A DNA stretch of 64,000 nt, taken from the IMG/VR virus record IMGVR_UViG_3300020205_005279, positions 25,051 to 89,050 of that record. One strand, given 5' to 3'. The notes beneath the pieces are model-generated. The model ran no database searches. It was not told where the DNA came from and saw only the letters and a program-made list of their open reading frames with translations. Below, in pieces: positions 26,885 to 36,860 of the stretch. How positions within the stretch are numbered: position 1 is the stretch's first letter; each line of letters starts with the position of its first letter. This stretch comes from a virus. Made by a program: the position numbers and the translations under genes.

Positions 26885-28813
26885 TTACATAAAGTACGGA
26901 GCGAAGGAGGCCCAATATCCAGCTTTTTTACGATCCACCACAACGCACTCATTGTGAATAACTTTGCGATTTAGTCTGTAGGTTTTTTTATAAAGCTCGA
27001 GAAGTTTCTCTACCATTTCGCAGTTTACGTCATCGACTCTAATCGATCCCTCAATTGTGGCCAGGGCCTGCTCCAGTTCTGTTTTAACAAAGTTGTCTTC
27101 TACGTCAATGTACGCAACTTTCTTAATCTCCTCTATAAGTCGCCTTGTGCCAAACGCAATTTCTCCTGGCGAGGTATACTCATCAAGGCGAATTTTAGCA
27201 ACTGAGGCCTCTGAGAGTCCTGTATCCGCAATAATCCGCTCATATCCAACATCGTCGAGCGGTCCGTCAAACTTCGCCGCAATAAGCTGAGAAATTTTAT
27301 TCTTCTTGGTTTTGTCGGTAAGGTCGTTGTCTTCGTCAAATTCAGAGAAGTCAAAGAGAGTGAGAAGGTCTGACTGATCGGCTCCAAAGGCACCCATTGC
27401 TCCATTGAAACTATCGGCCATTTGCTCTGTGGTTTTTGGTTCGGACATTGGAGCCGCACCACCTGCCGCGCCTGGTGCTCCACCCATCATCGCGCTCATG
27501 TCCACTTTTGCCAGAGACGGAATCTCAAGTTTATCACGCACCCAATCAAGATCTTTGACCTCATAACCAACTGCTTGGAGTTGGGTGAGCATTTGAACAA
27601 TTTTGATGGGATCTTCGCGTTGCTCTAGGTCGTCAAAGTTGCGACGAAGTCTGGGCACTGGGGCCCCGGGGTAGTTGAGTTCTACAATCCAGCGAATAAG
27701 CGTAGAGTTAATCGTCTCGTCTAACTCCTCTGAGAAGGCTTTGGCTTTGCGCATGCGCACGGAATCGGAAACCTGATCGCGAGCATAAGATCCTACGTTG
27801 CCAGTTTCTTGCCCTACTGTATTCTCTCCATTTATAATAAAACTAATCTGCTGGTCAACATACTCGATAAGTTTTTCATATACTTCCGAACGTCCTTGAC
27901 TCTCAAGCCACTCAATCTCCATCTCGTTGGGTATGACAATCGCGGTCTCTTGGCCCAAGCGCTGAAGCGCTGTAAATAGTGAATCAACCTCCTCATCAGG
28001 AGTGCCGAGAGAGAACTTACCCACAGCCGTAGGAGTTGTATGCTTATCTGCATACTGCAACCAAAAAGACAAAAGAGTTCTTCTAAATTCTACCAAACTG
28101 TATAAATGACGGCCTAACCCTGTGCCGTATGGGTCCATAAAATTACTATAGGCCCAGTGGCGGTGGATGACCGCAGAGCGGAGGGGCAGGGTGATTCCCT
28201 CTACGGGCGAACTTACAGTCATCAAACGTGGGCCAATTGTTCCGTCTTCGTTGAGAACAAAAATAAACCGACGTGGGTCACGAATTTTAATTTCCGAGGG
28301 AACGATGTAATTTCCCTGCCTCATCCAACAAATCTCACCGATGCTAATGCCAAGGATCAGAGATTCGCATAATCCTCTTATAAATGTGTCAAACGCTGAA
28401 TTTGAAGACACAAGCATTTCTTTGCCATAGGCCTGCCGGGTATTAGTGCCCATGCGATAGAGTACTTGGCGGACAAACTCAGCAACTTCTTCATCGCGGT
28501 CAGATGCACTTGCCGGATCAACCTGCCATTTTCGTTGTATAATTTCTCCCGTAAGTTTTTCCCATGCAGAAATAACTTGGCTGTCGTTAAACAACCGCAT
28601 GTATTTCTCAATTGCTCTAGGGCCACCACCACCCTCCTCGATGAGAATATCATCTCTGCGTGGGAGAATAAGTCCTGATGCTAAATACGAAGTTCCAGTA
28701 TAGGCGTATGGATCGCCTTTGTAACCTGCTAAGCTGCCTTGGCCTACTCCAAGGCTAAAGTAGCGATCAAAGTGCCCAGTTTTTGGTTTTGCACCAGGAC
28801 GTTTCTCGGCCAT
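26885..28813 (-). CDS. portal protein, Mu gp29 (DUF935) type
   Basis: A 642-residue protein. The core (about 90-420) follows the Mu gp29 portal pattern: an N-terminal helical wing, the block HRHWAYSNFMDPYGTGLGRHLY, then a helix (FRRTLLSFWLQYADKHTTP), GKF, a stretch ending AIVIPNEMEIEWLES, and a long helix starting YEKLIEYVDQQIS. It is longer than Mu gp29 because of a C-terminal extension with a methionine/glycine/alanine linker (near 445-465) and two helical segments. The portal forms the dodecameric DNA gate of the capsid. No terminase gene is adjacent. Confidence 0.85.
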   Translation of the reverse strand: MAEKRPGAKPKTGHFDRYFSLGVGQGSLAGYKGDPYAYTGTSYLASGLILPRRDDILIEEGGGGPRAIEKYMRLFNDSQVISAWEKLTGEIIQRKWQVDPASASDRDEEVAEFVRQVLYRMGTNTRQAYGKEMLVSSNSAFDTFIRGLCESLILGISIGEICWMRQGNYIVPSEIKIRDPRRFIFVLNEDGTIGPRLMTVSSPVEGITLPLRSAVIHRHWAYSNFMDPYGTGLGRHLYSLVEFRRTLLSFWLQYADKHTTPTAVGKFSLGTPDEEVDSLFTALQRLGQETAIVIPNEMEIEWLESQGRSEVYEKLIEYVDQQISFIINGENTVGQETGNVGSYARDQVSDSVRMRKAKAFSEELDETINSTLIRWIVELNYPGAPVPRLRRNFDDLEQREDPIKIVQMLTQLQAVGYEVKDLDWVRDKLEIPSLAKVDMSAMMGGAPGAAGGAAPMSEPKTTEQMADSFNGAMGAFGADQSDLLTLFDFSEFDEDNDLTDKTKKNKISQLIAAKFDGPLDDVGYERIIADTGLSEASVAKIRLDEYTSPGEIAFGTRRLIEEIKKVAYIDVEDNFVKTELEQALATIEGSIRVDDVNCEMVEKLLELYKKTYRLNRKVIHNECVVVDRKKAGYWASFAPYFM

Positions 28814-28820
28814 TGATTAC

Positions 28821-29030
28821 CTATTCTGATTCGCCTATGTCTTTAGTATCTTTAAACTGGGAAGAGGCGGACCGATCTATATAAACAACTTCGGCATCGA
28901 GTATTTTTGCATATAGTTCTTTCGCTGTCATTTTACCAGTGTTGTAGTCTTCGATAAATTTATCGGCTCCATCAACAATAATTGGTTGTGAGTTGGTAAG
29001 GATGTTAATGCCGGTTTGTTCTGTGTTCAT
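28821..29030 (-). CDS. small hypothetical protein
   Basis: A 69-residue protein with a helical middle (KFIEDYNTGKMTAKELYAKI). Its ATG overlaps the stop of the 29027 gene as ATGA, and the portal gene starts 7 bases after its stop, so it is a link in a coupled operon. No family is recognised. Confidence 0.6.
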   Translation of the reverse strand: MNTEQTGINILTNSQPIIVDGADKFIEDYNTGKMTAKELYAKILDAEVVYIDRSASSQFKDTKDIGESE

Positions 29031-30010
29031 TGCTTAGACCATTCTATTTGTAATTTTTCTGTTTCCCTTACAAGTTCTTTAATCATTTCTGGCCACTTTT
29101 GTTCATAGGAAGCTAAGTAAATATGCCATTTTTTTGGCCATTCTGCCGGAGTGAATTTGTGATCTAGTTCAGGAGGCGGGGTTGAAGTGAAAATCTTGCG
29201 TAATGCCCCTACCCCCGCGGCAACAAAATTATACCGATTTTTTGTGTAATATTTTTCTAAGACTACGAGAGGAACGTGAGGGAACTTTTCTCCAAAGGCC
29301 TCAAAAAGTGGAGAGTTTTTAATATCTACACGTTCTTCCTGAACGGCTTTTTGATTTACATATTCATACGCCTCGTCTAGTTGTTCTGCAATGAGTGTTA
29401 CATTAAACGGGCATTGCTCGTAGTCATTTATTTCTTTCCAGAATACTTTTAATGAGTCATAAGCTGCAACAATGCTATGCTTAGAAAACTTTGATAGTCT
29501 ATCACCGAGGTCTTTTTTAAGACTTTCTATTAGGTGAATGTCTGTAGCCTCTGGCCATTTTGTCGCCCGGTGAGAGCACCCACTTGCCCACAAAAACGCC
29601 AGTAGGAGAGTTTTGATTCGGCCTTCTCTTAAGTCTTTGAGTGGGAGAAGATTGTTGTTTTGAATATACGTATACCACTGCTCAAAGAGCTTAGAAGCGC
29701 GTTCATTTGCCCCTTCCCATACTTTGGTTTTTGATATTAGGCCTAGGTGTTTATCATTACAGGCTCCGTATGAACTTAGTTCATTAAACTCTCGGTCTTC
29801 TTCTGTAACTCCTTCTGGTATCTCAAGAGCTTTTCCTGGGGCCGAATGTCCCTTTCTTAGGGCGCTTCTCACACCCTCCAGTTTTATTTCGTGCGCAAAT
29901 GTCGCTTCTGTTTTCCAGCGATCATGCGCTAGGATCATCTCCAGATACTGCAGCCCCTGTTCTTTTTGCGGGAGAGCTGAGATTGTTTGCAGTGTCTGAA
30001 GAAGTTCCAA
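29027..30010 (-). CDS. hypothetical protein, all-alpha
   Basis: Up to 327 residues, predominantly helical, acidic and basic mixed, with no recognised motif. The longest form starts at TTG 30010 and overlaps the upstream gene by 89 bases. An in-frame ATG at residue 25 (about 29938) is an alternative, but its GGAG abuts the ATG. It is upstream of the portal gene, where a terminase subunit or portal-associated factor would be expected, but no Walker motifs are present, so it is not a large terminase. Confidence 0.65.
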   Translation of the reverse strand: MELLQTLQTISALPQKEQGLQYLEMILAHDRWKTEATFAHEIKLEGVRSALRKGHSAPGKALEIPEGVTEEDREFNELSSYGACNDKHLGLISKTKVWEGANERASKLFEQWYTYIQNNNLLPLKDLREGRIKTLLLAFLWASGCSHRATKWPEATDIHLIESLKKDLGDRLSKFSKHSIVAAYDSLKVFWKEINDYEQCPFNVTLIAEQLDEAYEYVNQKAVQEERVDIKNSPLFEAFGEKFPHVPLVVLEKYYTKNRYNFVAAGVGALRKIFTSTPPPELDHKFTPAEWPKKWHIYLASYEQKWPEMIKELVRETEKLQIEWSKQ

Positions 30011-30437
30011 GACGACGAAGAGCTACGTTGATATACCCTATTATATCATTGTGGGACCACGTGTCAATGACTTTGTTAAAAAGTTTAGGATCAATACGTC
30101 TGACGTCGACCCCAGCTCTGATAATATAATCGATGTGGCTTTGAATGGATTGCCCCGGTTCATCATAAAGGAACAAAGTTGGTCCTTCGTTGGGCTCACA
30201 CGTTTCTACAACACTCATTGCCTTAAATAGCTCGGATAGGAGAGTTGTGTCATAGCCACAAAAAATAATAAAGTCTGTTTTGCGGATTGTAGGTTCTGTC
30301 AAACTCTGGCGAACTTTTAGATCCACCCCATCTTTCTCGGTTAGCATTTGTTCTAAATGCACCGCCATCTTGTTGATGTCGGACTCGGCGTTTACATTTT
30401 GCCCCTTGAGCAATACCACTGAGAGCTTCAATTGCAT
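29922..30437 (-). CDS. Rossmann-like hypothetical protein
   Basis: A 171-residue protein. Alternating strands and helices, with TDFIIFCGYDTTLLSELF and NEGPTLFLYDEPG, resemble a nucleotide- or nucleoside-binding Rossmann fold. A LOG-like or TIR-like fold is possible but not demonstrable. The C-terminal 30 residues are low-complexity (Ser/Ala/Gly) and lie in the overlap with the next gene. It is the first gene of this minus block. Confidence 0.6.
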   Translation of the reverse strand: MQLKLSVVLLKGQNVNAESDINKMAVHLEQMLTEKDGVDLKVRQSLTEPTIRKTDFIIFCGYDTTLLSELFKAMSVVETCEPNEGPTLFLYDEPGQSIQSHIDYIIRAGVDVRRIDPKLFNKVIDTWSHNDIIGYINVALRRLGTSSDTANNLSSPAKRTGAAVSGDDPSA

Positions 30438-30440
30438 AAA

Positions 30441-30500
30441 CTTTAAATTCTTGTCATAACTTTAACCTTGAAGTTTAAAGTTTAGAAAAGCATTATACTA
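30441..30500. promoter_or_regulatory. divergent promoter region with two GTTTAAAG-type elements
   Basis: Plus strand: GTTTAAAG at 30473-30480, then 13 bases, then TATACTA, then the ATG at 30505, an unusually short leader. Minus strand: GTTTAAAT-type sequences (ATTTAAAG at 30441-30448 read on minus, and GGTTAAAG further upstream) precede the 30437 gene. Confidence 0.5.
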
Positions 30501-30504
30501 GGAT

Positions 30505-33500
30505 ATGAACTCGGCACTGATCGAGAGACTAAAAATTGCCGGGGAACGCACTGTTGCCGATGGGGTCGCTCAGTATGAGCGCGAGTTTGGTAGGTTTCTT
30601 GTCAGTTTAATAAAAACAAACTTAAAAATTGCATTTTTTGAATTACTAATTGCAATTTTAGATCGGCTTGAAACAGACGAAGAAATAACAATCTTGCCCC
30701 TTAAGCAAATTTTACTTCAAGTAATATTTGAATTAGAACTCGATTCGGCAAGAGCGACTCAAGTCTCAGATGAGGTTTTTGCAGCACTTTACAAAAAAAT
30801 TGAATCAGAGCCTAATTACGACGCTGAATTTGTCGGAAAACTTAAACTATACCAAACTCTCGTCTCTGAGGCGTTTAATGACTTAGAGTTTTTTAGTTCC
30901 TCGTCGTCCCAAGATATTCTTAGGGAGATTGTAGAATACCAATACTCAGATAAAAAGTACTCATTCATTCCTAGGGAAATAGACGAAAATCGTAAGGTAT
31001 TTACTCTGTTTTCCAAAGAACGTTATTGGGAAACATTTGCCACTCTTACTGATACTACCTCGTATTCTCCATTGGGGTATAATAGATCAGCAACTTTCCT
31101 GGGACTTCCTCAATACAGAGTGTCTATCTCCTACGAAGATCTCATTATATACGACGGTGTTCTTTATAAACTCAATCCCGCGGTCTCTTCTCCCAACCGT
31201 GAGCAGTTTGTGCCGGAACAGTGGGTAGAGTACAATTCTCGGAGATTTGACCGTTCAAAATCTTTTTCTTCGACGCATAAATCTCTTGTAAGAACGCTTT
31301 ATACTACATTTTTAGAGCAGGGATTTGACATCAACGAGATTATCTCTGATTCTAAAATTGAAAAATTTGATCAGACGCAAAGCGTAGATTCCGAGCTCCT
31401 TCCACTGACTTTCGGTGGACAAGGAAAGCAAATTTATGACTCTGTCAAAGAACTTGGGATAACATCAGAAGCTTTTGGGGGATATGAAGGTTCGCCTATA
31501 GGTGGAATTGAATATGCTACTCAGTACATAGAGTATTTGTTGGCTTCTGCATTTGGCCGTAAGATCGGAGAAACATTTAACATTTTGTTAGGAGCAGAGG
31601 ACTTTGGTAAATTTAACGTTGTTTTTTCCTCAAAACTTTCCCAGGATAGCATTCCCGGGCTAAGCTTTTTAAACAAATTTGGAAAGCTTCGTTCCTTCAC
31701 CCACGGACAAATTTTACCAAAATACGTAGATATCTCTAAGCCTAAAATTATATACAATCCGACTTACGTTCAATTCTACACGGGGTTGGATGATAGGTAC
31801 TCAAGTGCAACGGTTCCAAATACATACTCAGAACCACCAAGAGTAGATCTTTTACTCTACGGAATAGAAACTTTGTACAGGAGATGCTTGGCCATTGGAG
31901 ACAATGTAAATGCAATTTTGAACTTAACCGGAGATGGCGGAAAACTTCCGGGGTATGAAGGACTCGGTTCCATCGAAACGCAAATGACAGAATTGCAAAA
32001 TGTATTTCCTCCTACGTCATATTTTCTAGAGTCACAAACAAAAATAGGAGCAGGACTTACAGGCGTAACTAAGTACCTCTTAGACTCATACTCTAGGCTT
32101 TCGATGGCGCTGGTGTACCCAGAGTTGCCCGGAAAAGCCCTTAGTTTTTTCCCTAAGTGGATAGAGTTGATTAACAATCAACTAGAGGAGCTTATTGATC
32201 TTTTTAAGAACATTGGCATAGGTTCTAAAAATTACATTCCCAACCTTTCTTTCAGACAATTTGATGTTAAAGACACAAAACTTGTTCAATTTTTATCTTC
32301 TTTGGGATTTAGAGACTCAGAAATTAGCCAGTTACTCGACATACAATCTTTCGATCAGCTAATTACCAACTTTGCTCCGTTGTCTGACTCTTCGGATCTT
32401 AAGTCGTTTTTCAAAGCGTACGAGTTATCCCAACTCATATATGAGTTTGGCGGGGATAGTGGTATTTCCACGTATCTTTCGTTTCTATATTCTAAGTCTC
32501 CAATAGATTCGTTGTTAAATATTTTATCTTTGTCGCAAAAAGATCGTTCTAGTATTACAAGTCTGCAAATTAGTAAGTATCCCAAACTTATTGGACTGCT
32601 AATCGGGTTGACCTATGCAATCGATCCTACCCAACTTGTCAGGTTTAATAGAATTTTAGGGGAAAATAACCTCACTCTTTTAGAATCGATTGAATTTTTG
32701 TACCAAAAAGGAGAGAGCACTTTAATAAAGTCGGAACAAGACATAAGTCTTCTAGGACCTGTAATAGAACAGATCATCCAAGGTAATTATGCGGATCCAT
32801 TTGCGTCACCAGATCTCAATTATTCGCAAACAAATACCACAGTGCCTATTGCCCTTAGGCAGTGGACTCAACTCATAGGAGATAACTTAGGCCAATTATC
32901 TTCACCGGAGGCAATTAGGCATCTTTATGACAAATCCATTGGACTTACACCCAAGGAACTTATTTCGATTTTAAACAATCCGACCTCTCCGACTCCATTT
33001 GGGGAATTGATCGACGGATTTTCTGGTGGAGAGTTTACGCAGTTTATTAAGTACGCTAATATTTCCGGCCTGGCCATAAAACTAAGTTACTATAAAAATT
33101 CCTATCAAGTAGACAACTTTCCTGTCGATATAGAAGCAACCTACTTTACTTTGCCGATACTTCTGCAGAATCTAGAGGAGGCAAAAACTGCCATTTTGTT
33201 GGTTGGGACAATTTTTGAAGGGAAGTTGGACTTTAGATTTAGTGAGGAAGGAAATATTCAAGAGATAATTAACCCGCTGGTGTTTTCACAAAACAAATCA
33301 TTCGGAGTCTTTCCGGAGATTATTAGGGCAATTGCTCCAATAGAATCTGCAGGTTTTACTACAAGTTTAACACAAAACTCCAGTAGTTTTTCTAATATAG
33401 CCGGAGATGCCCCTATCATAGAATCGCCAGGCATAGGAAATTCTCGTTTGCCTAACAGAATACCGACCCTCAATTCTATTACTCCAGAGCAGTTCGAGGC

Positions 33501-34413
33501 TCTATTTGGAGCACTGATTCAGCCACAAAGTGCTCAGAGTGTAGTTCGAGATGTAGTTAATCCCGGCCTTATTAACAATTTTATCAAATTTTCGGATGGA
33601 AACAAACTTATTAACGGCATAAATCAAGTCGATGAGGCCCGATCATATGAAACTACACGTTCAAAACCTGCCTTATATTCACCAGCAACTCGCTATGAAA
33701 TAGAGCGAAGGGTCGAGGTTTCTGCCACCATCTCATATTTTGTTCCTCAAATTTATGTAGATTCAAATCTAAGGCCTTCAGATTTTTCCGGAGCTTCTAA
33801 TGTAAAGTTTATCTCTTTAAAAGATCAAAATTTAACCTCTCCGTTACAAAAAACATTCAATCCTATAGAATCATGTAGGAGATTTGGTGGGACAAATTGC
33901 GATTCTATTTTTGAAGGAGTTGCCGATCTTTGTGTATTTGGGTATAACAAGTCACTCTTTCCAGAGGAACCTACTCAAAGGGCGGGGGTTCCCGACAACG
34001 TGGTGCTGATCGATCGCCCGCTGGGAACGTTTGCAGACTACAAACCGAATCAGTCATTGCTTCCTACATCATCTTTTAAATCCCCTCCGTCGTACTATTC
34101 GCTTATTAGCGAAAACATTATTCCGGGTCGCTGGGGAGAACCTATTGCACCGTTTATTAAACCCGCCCCTGTTGTCTATGATTCCGGAAACGGAGCGCTA
34201 AGCGAGTATGGAAACTCTGAATATGGCATTGTAGAGTTTATTAAAGCAAAACTTGAAAAAAATACAGAGTTTAATTGCGCAACGCTAGATTCTCCTTTCA
34301 ATTATCAGATTTGCATGAACATCATGAAGTGCAAAAAATTCGTTCCCACAGAACAAGGTGAATATTACCTCAAGTTCTGTCCTAAAACTCTTTCTGGAGG
34401 TAGGTTAAAATGA
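30505..34413 (+). CDS. very large hypothetical virion protein
   Basis: A 1302-residue protein, largely helical with many short Leu/Ile/Ser-rich helices. The C-terminal 80 residues contain a cluster of cysteines (CATLDSPFNYQIC, then MNIMKCKKF, then YYLKFCPKTLSGG) that could bind a metal. Long helical content and size would suit a tape measure or a baseplate component. However, there are no clear coiled-coil heptads or membrane segments typical of a tape measure, and it is far from the chaperone candidates. A promoter-like element lies immediately upstream. It overlaps the leucine-rich-repeat gene by 4 bases (ATGA). Confidence 0.75.
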   Translation: MNSALIERLKIAGERTVADGVAQYEREFGRFLVSLIKTNLKIAFFELLIAILDRLETDEEITILPLKQILLQVIFELELDSARATQVSDEVFAALYKKIESEPNYDAEFVGKLKLYQTLVSEAFNDLEFFSSSSSQDILREIVEYQYSDKKYSFIPREIDENRKVFTLFSKERYWETFATLTDTTSYSPLGYNRSATFLGLPQYRVSISYEDLIIYDGVLYKLNPAVSSPNREQFVPEQWVEYNSRRFDRSKSFSSTHKSLVRTLYTTFLEQGFDINEIISDSKIEKFDQTQSVDSELLPLTFGGQGKQIYDSVKELGITSEAFGGYEGSPIGGIEYATQYIEYLLASAFGRKIGETFNILLGAEDFGKFNVVFSSKLSQDSIPGLSFLNKFGKLRSFTHGQILPKYVDISKPKIIYNPTYVQFYTGLDDRYSSATVPNTYSEPPRVDLLLYGIETLYRRCLAIGDNVNAILNLTGDGGKLPGYEGLGSIETQMTELQNVFPPTSYFLESQTKIGAGLTGVTKYLLDSYSRLSMALVYPELPGKALSFFPKWIELINNQLEELIDLFKNIGIGSKNYIPNLSFRQFDVKDTKLVQFLSSLGFRDSEISQLLDIQSFDQLITNFAPLSDSSDLKSFFKAYELSQLIYEFGGDSGISTYLSFLYSKSPIDSLLNILSLSQKDRSSITSLQISKYPKLIGLLIGLTYAIDPTQLVRFNRILGENNLTLLESIEFLYQKGESTLIKSEQDISLLGPVIEQIIQGNYADPFASPDLNYSQTNTTVPIALRQWTQLIGDNLGQLSSPEAIRHLYDKSIGLTPKELISILNNPTSPTPFGELIDGFSGGEFTQFIKYANISGLAIKLSYYKNSYQVDNFPVDIEATYFTLPILLQNLEEAKTAILLVGTIFEGKLDFRFSEEGNIQEIINPLVFSQNKSFGVFPEIIRAIAPIESAGFTTSLTQNSSSFSNIAGDAPIIESPGIGNSRLPNRIPTLNSITPEQFEALFGALIQPQSAQSVVRDVVNPGLINNFIKFSDGNKLINGINQVDEARSYETTRSKPALYSPATRYEIERRVEVSATISYFVPQIYVDSNLRPSDFSGASNVKFISLKDQNLTSPLQKTFNPIESCRRFGGTNCDSIFEGVADLCVFGYNKSLFPEEPTQRAGVPDNVVLIDRPLGTFADYKPNQSLLPTSSFKSPPSYYSLISENIIPGRWGEPIAPFIKPAPVVYDSGNGALSEYGNSEYGIVEFIKAKLEKNTEFNCATLDSPFNYQICMNIMKCKKFVPTEQGEYYLKFCPKTLSGGRLK

Positions 34414-35228
34414 CGCAAAAACTTCATTCTTTCTTTAAGGTGACCAAAGAGTCTAAGCAGATGTCTTTTGGGAGAAAAACGCCACATAATTTTAACTATG
34501 TAGATTTTCTAGATCCAGAAAATATTTATCTTGGCAATAACGCACTTTTGCACAAGCAAATGAACGATTCTTATTTGCTGGAGATTGATCTCGATGACAA
34601 ATACAAATCTAACATACAGGAATTTAAATTTACAAACCAAAATGTTCTCACCTGGGAGGATTATTGGATCGATGCTAAAACTAACACCTTAATAGATCCA
34701 CGTATTGAACGAATTAACTTACAAAAAAATCAACTTATACACGCCAATTTTAACCTATCTAGACAATTTCTTACACACGTAAATCTTGAGGGGAACTTAA
34801 ATTTGCGTGGTGTGTTTCTTTACGATTCCCCTAATCTCGAGGTGCTTAATTTGTCTAATTGCCCCGCGCTTGATGTAGTTAATCTAGGGAATAATAGATC
34901 TCTCAAAGCATTGTTGGCCAGAAACTGCGCTCTAACCCCGGCGGCGCAAGAATTTTTACTTAGAGATTTTTGCCCAATTACCACCTCATCTAGCAATAGG
35001 CCATTTGAGATGTTTCGTAAATCCTATGAAACTTTAGTGGATTTGAGAGGGAGTCAAATTGACTGGGGTAACAGAAAAATTGCTTCTAAAATTAGACTAT
35101 TGCTTTGCAATAATTGGTTGGTTTTGTGGGACAACCCCCCACCAACTTCTATTGTCCCCCCTCAAATGTACGCGTTTTTTTCGACTAATTTATCTGATTC
35201 TCTGATTAAAGATTATTACTATGGCTGA
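34410..35228 (+). CDS. leucine-rich-repeat protein
   Basis: A 272-residue protein. Four or five leucine-rich repeats lie in the middle (about 105-180): IERINLQKNQL, LTHVNLEGNLNLRG, LEVLNLSNCPALDV, VNLGNNRSLKALL. They are capped by a helical segment. Like the 10646 gene product it probably presents a ligand-binding surface on the virion. It is translationally coupled at both ends (ATGA with the 1302-residue gene, 8-base overlap with the 35221 gene). No signal peptide is present, so secretion as an effector is unlikely. Confidence 0.75.
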   Translation: MTQKLHSFFKVTKESKQMSFGRKTPHNFNYVDFLDPENIYLGNNALLHKQMNDSYLLEIDLDDKYKSNIQEFKFTNQNVLTWEDYWIDAKTNTLIDPRIERINLQKNQLIHANFNLSRQFLTHVNLEGNLNLRGVFLYDSPNLEVLNLSNCPALDVVNLGNNRSLKALLARNCALTPAAQEFLLRDFCPITTSSSNRPFEMFRKSYETLVDLRGSQIDWGNRKIASKIRLLLCNNWLVLWDNPPPTSIVPPQMYAFFSTNLSDSLIKDYYYG

Positions 35229-36081
35229 TTTACGTAAACGTTTTATCGAGGACTATGCTGGTGGCCTATTGAATGTGGCGCGGCAAGAACTCTCCACTAC
35301 CGGCGAAGTCTTGGCACAAGATGGACTTACGTCCGAAAACACTTTATTTGTAGAAGATGGCACCGGAACAAAGTCCGGTCTCAAACTAGGTGTAAGTTTG
35401 GCCGAGGCAGTAGACCCAACAACCGAAACCGGGTTGGTTAATGTGCGATTTGCCGATCGTACCTACGCAAAACTCAGAGACTTTAAGATCTTCTCCACGG
35501 CAATTGCGTCCGCCCAAGCGGCTCTTTCAGAAGCCGCAACTATTTCCATCTCTAATTTAGAGACAACTCTTCAGCTTCTTGAAGACGACATCTCCACCGT
35601 AGAACAAAATTTTCAACAAAATCTGGTTACTAACCAAGAACAACTTCAAAATTTAACTCTTACCCAGAGAGATTTAGAACAAAAATCTTCTGAAACTAGC
35701 GTAGAGATTACCCAACTAGGCTCTAGGGTAACTAAACTTGAGTCCCCCATTGAATCTCCCCAAGAACTAAGTCTTCTTGAAGAGAACATAAATCAATTTT
35801 ATTTCACCGGGACTATAGAAGTTGCTAATAGCGTGGTTACTGGAACCAACACAGTATTTACGGATTTAAATGTCGGAGATATATTTGTAGCAACGACCTC
35901 AGCGGGTGAGGACGTAGAATTTAAGATTACTGACATTACCAACAATACACAACTTAACGTCACCCCGACAAATAAAACCGTTACTGCAGGTTCTAGATTT
36001 CGGCAACCTCGTGAACTTCAACTTGCTAAAAAAATTAACGATATTCTCAAAATTATGAGAAGTCTAGAGTTCATTATATAA
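35221..36081 (+). CDS. coiled-coil fibre protein with beta module
   Basis: A 286-residue protein. Residues about 90-185 form a long Glu/Gln/Leu-rich coiled coil (for example LQNLTLTQRDLEQKSSETSV). Residues about 195-260 form a small beta module, GTIEVANSVVTGTNTVFTDL, followed by VGDIFV. A closely similar module is inserted in the tail sheath (GGVVSGTGTAFNTELSSGD). A short helix closes the chain. The trimeric coiled coil and module suggest a fibre or whisker. Its stop lies 18 bases inside the opposing 36064 gene. Confidence 0.7.
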   Translation: MADLRKRFIEDYAGGLLNVARQELSTTGEVLAQDGLTSENTLFVEDGTGTKSGLKLGVSLAEAVDPTTETGLVNVRFADRTYAKLRDFKIFSTAIASAQAALSEAATISISNLETTLQLLEDDISTVEQNFQQNLVTNQEQLQNLTLTQRDLEQKSSETSVEITQLGSRVTKLESPIESPQELSLLEENINQFYFTGTIEVANSVVTGTNTVFTDLNVGDIFVATTSAGEDVEFKITDITNNTQLNVTPTNKTVTAGSRFRQPRELQLAKKINDILKIMRSLEFII

Positions 36082-36426
36082 ATCGTTAATAATCTCATCT
36101 ATAAGCTCGATATCTACTCGAACTGAGTATAAGGGACCCACCTTTTTAAGAATAAAAAATACAATGCCTATAGATTTTTCTTCTTCGGTGGGAAAAAGAC
36201 TTTCCCATATTTTATCATAGGAGTCTTTTCCGCCTATCATCTGATACACGGTGTCAGGATCAAAAACCCAAAGACAATCAGACTGATCCGCCGTTGCTAC
36301 ATATAGAGCAAAGGGAGTTCTGTGAGCTAATACAAATTCTAGGCACTCGACCATTTCCGAAAGGTCTTTTGTATTTCTTAGGGAGTTTTTGAGAGTTTCT
36401 TTTTCTTGTTCTGAGTTAATACTCAT
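36064..36426 (-). CDS. hypothetical protein
   Basis: A 120-residue protein, acidic, with alternating helix and strand (SIGIVFFILKKVGPLYSVRV). The ATG overlaps the dCMP deaminase stop by 4 bases, so it is coupled to that gene. It converges with the 35221 gene. No family is recognised. Confidence 0.6.
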   Translation of the reverse strand: MSINSEQEKETLKNSLRNTKDLSEMVECLEFVLAHRTPFALYVATADQSDCLWVFDPDTVYQMIGGKDSYDKIWESLFPTEEEKSIGIVFFILKKVGPLYSVRVDIELIDEIINDLYNEL

Positions 36427-36833
36427 GGGACTTTTTGTATAGATACACCAAGTTGATTTAAAACATCTAGTCCTTCAGTTATTCTATAGGCGTGCTTGTA
36501 ATATACTTTTTTAACTCCGCTCTGTGCAAGAAGTTTTGAGCATTCTGGGCAAGGAGAGTGGGTGCAGAACAGTTCAGCGCCTTCAATGGATTCTGTAGAT
36601 TTTGCCATTTTGACGAGGACGTTTTGCTCGGCATGCAATACAAAAGGCGACGTGTTTCCATTTTCCTCCTCGCAGCAGTTGGTTTTGTAACCGCTAGGGG
36701 TGCCGTTCCAACCATGGGCAAGAATGCTTCCGTTTTTTACAATTATGGCGCCCACCTTCAGCCTATTGCACTCAGATACCAGAGCGAATCTTTCCGCAAT
36801 GTCCATATATGCGTTGATTAGTTCGGGTTTCAT
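36423..36833 (-). CDS. dCMP deaminase
   Basis: A 136-residue zinc-dependent cytidine/deoxycytidylate deaminase. It has HAE at residues 67-69 (zinc ligand and catalytic glutamate) and PCPEC at 94-98 (two cysteine ligands). The N-terminal block VGAIIVKNGSILAHGWNG, with a further cysteine pair and histidine, is typical of phage and bacterial dCMP deaminases. It converts dCMP to dUMP to feed dTMP synthesis during phage replication. It forms a two-gene unit with the 36064 gene. Confidence 0.92.
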   Translation of the reverse strand: MKPELINAYMDIAERFALVSECNRLKVGAIIVKNGSILAHGWNGTPSGYKTNCCEEENGNTSPFVLHAEQNVLVKMAKSTESIEGAELFCTHSPCPECSKLLAQSGVKKVYYKHAYRITEGLDVLNQLGVSIQKVP

Positions 36834-36860
36834 AAGTTAGTGGCTCCTTGTACCATTCTA

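Noticed and set aside
29027-30010. Large terminase subunit next to the portal
   Set aside because: No Walker A or B and no nuclease motif; the protein is all helical.
30505-34413. Tape measure protein
   Set aside because: Large and helical, but without clear heptads or membrane segments and not next to the chaperone genes; left as unknown.
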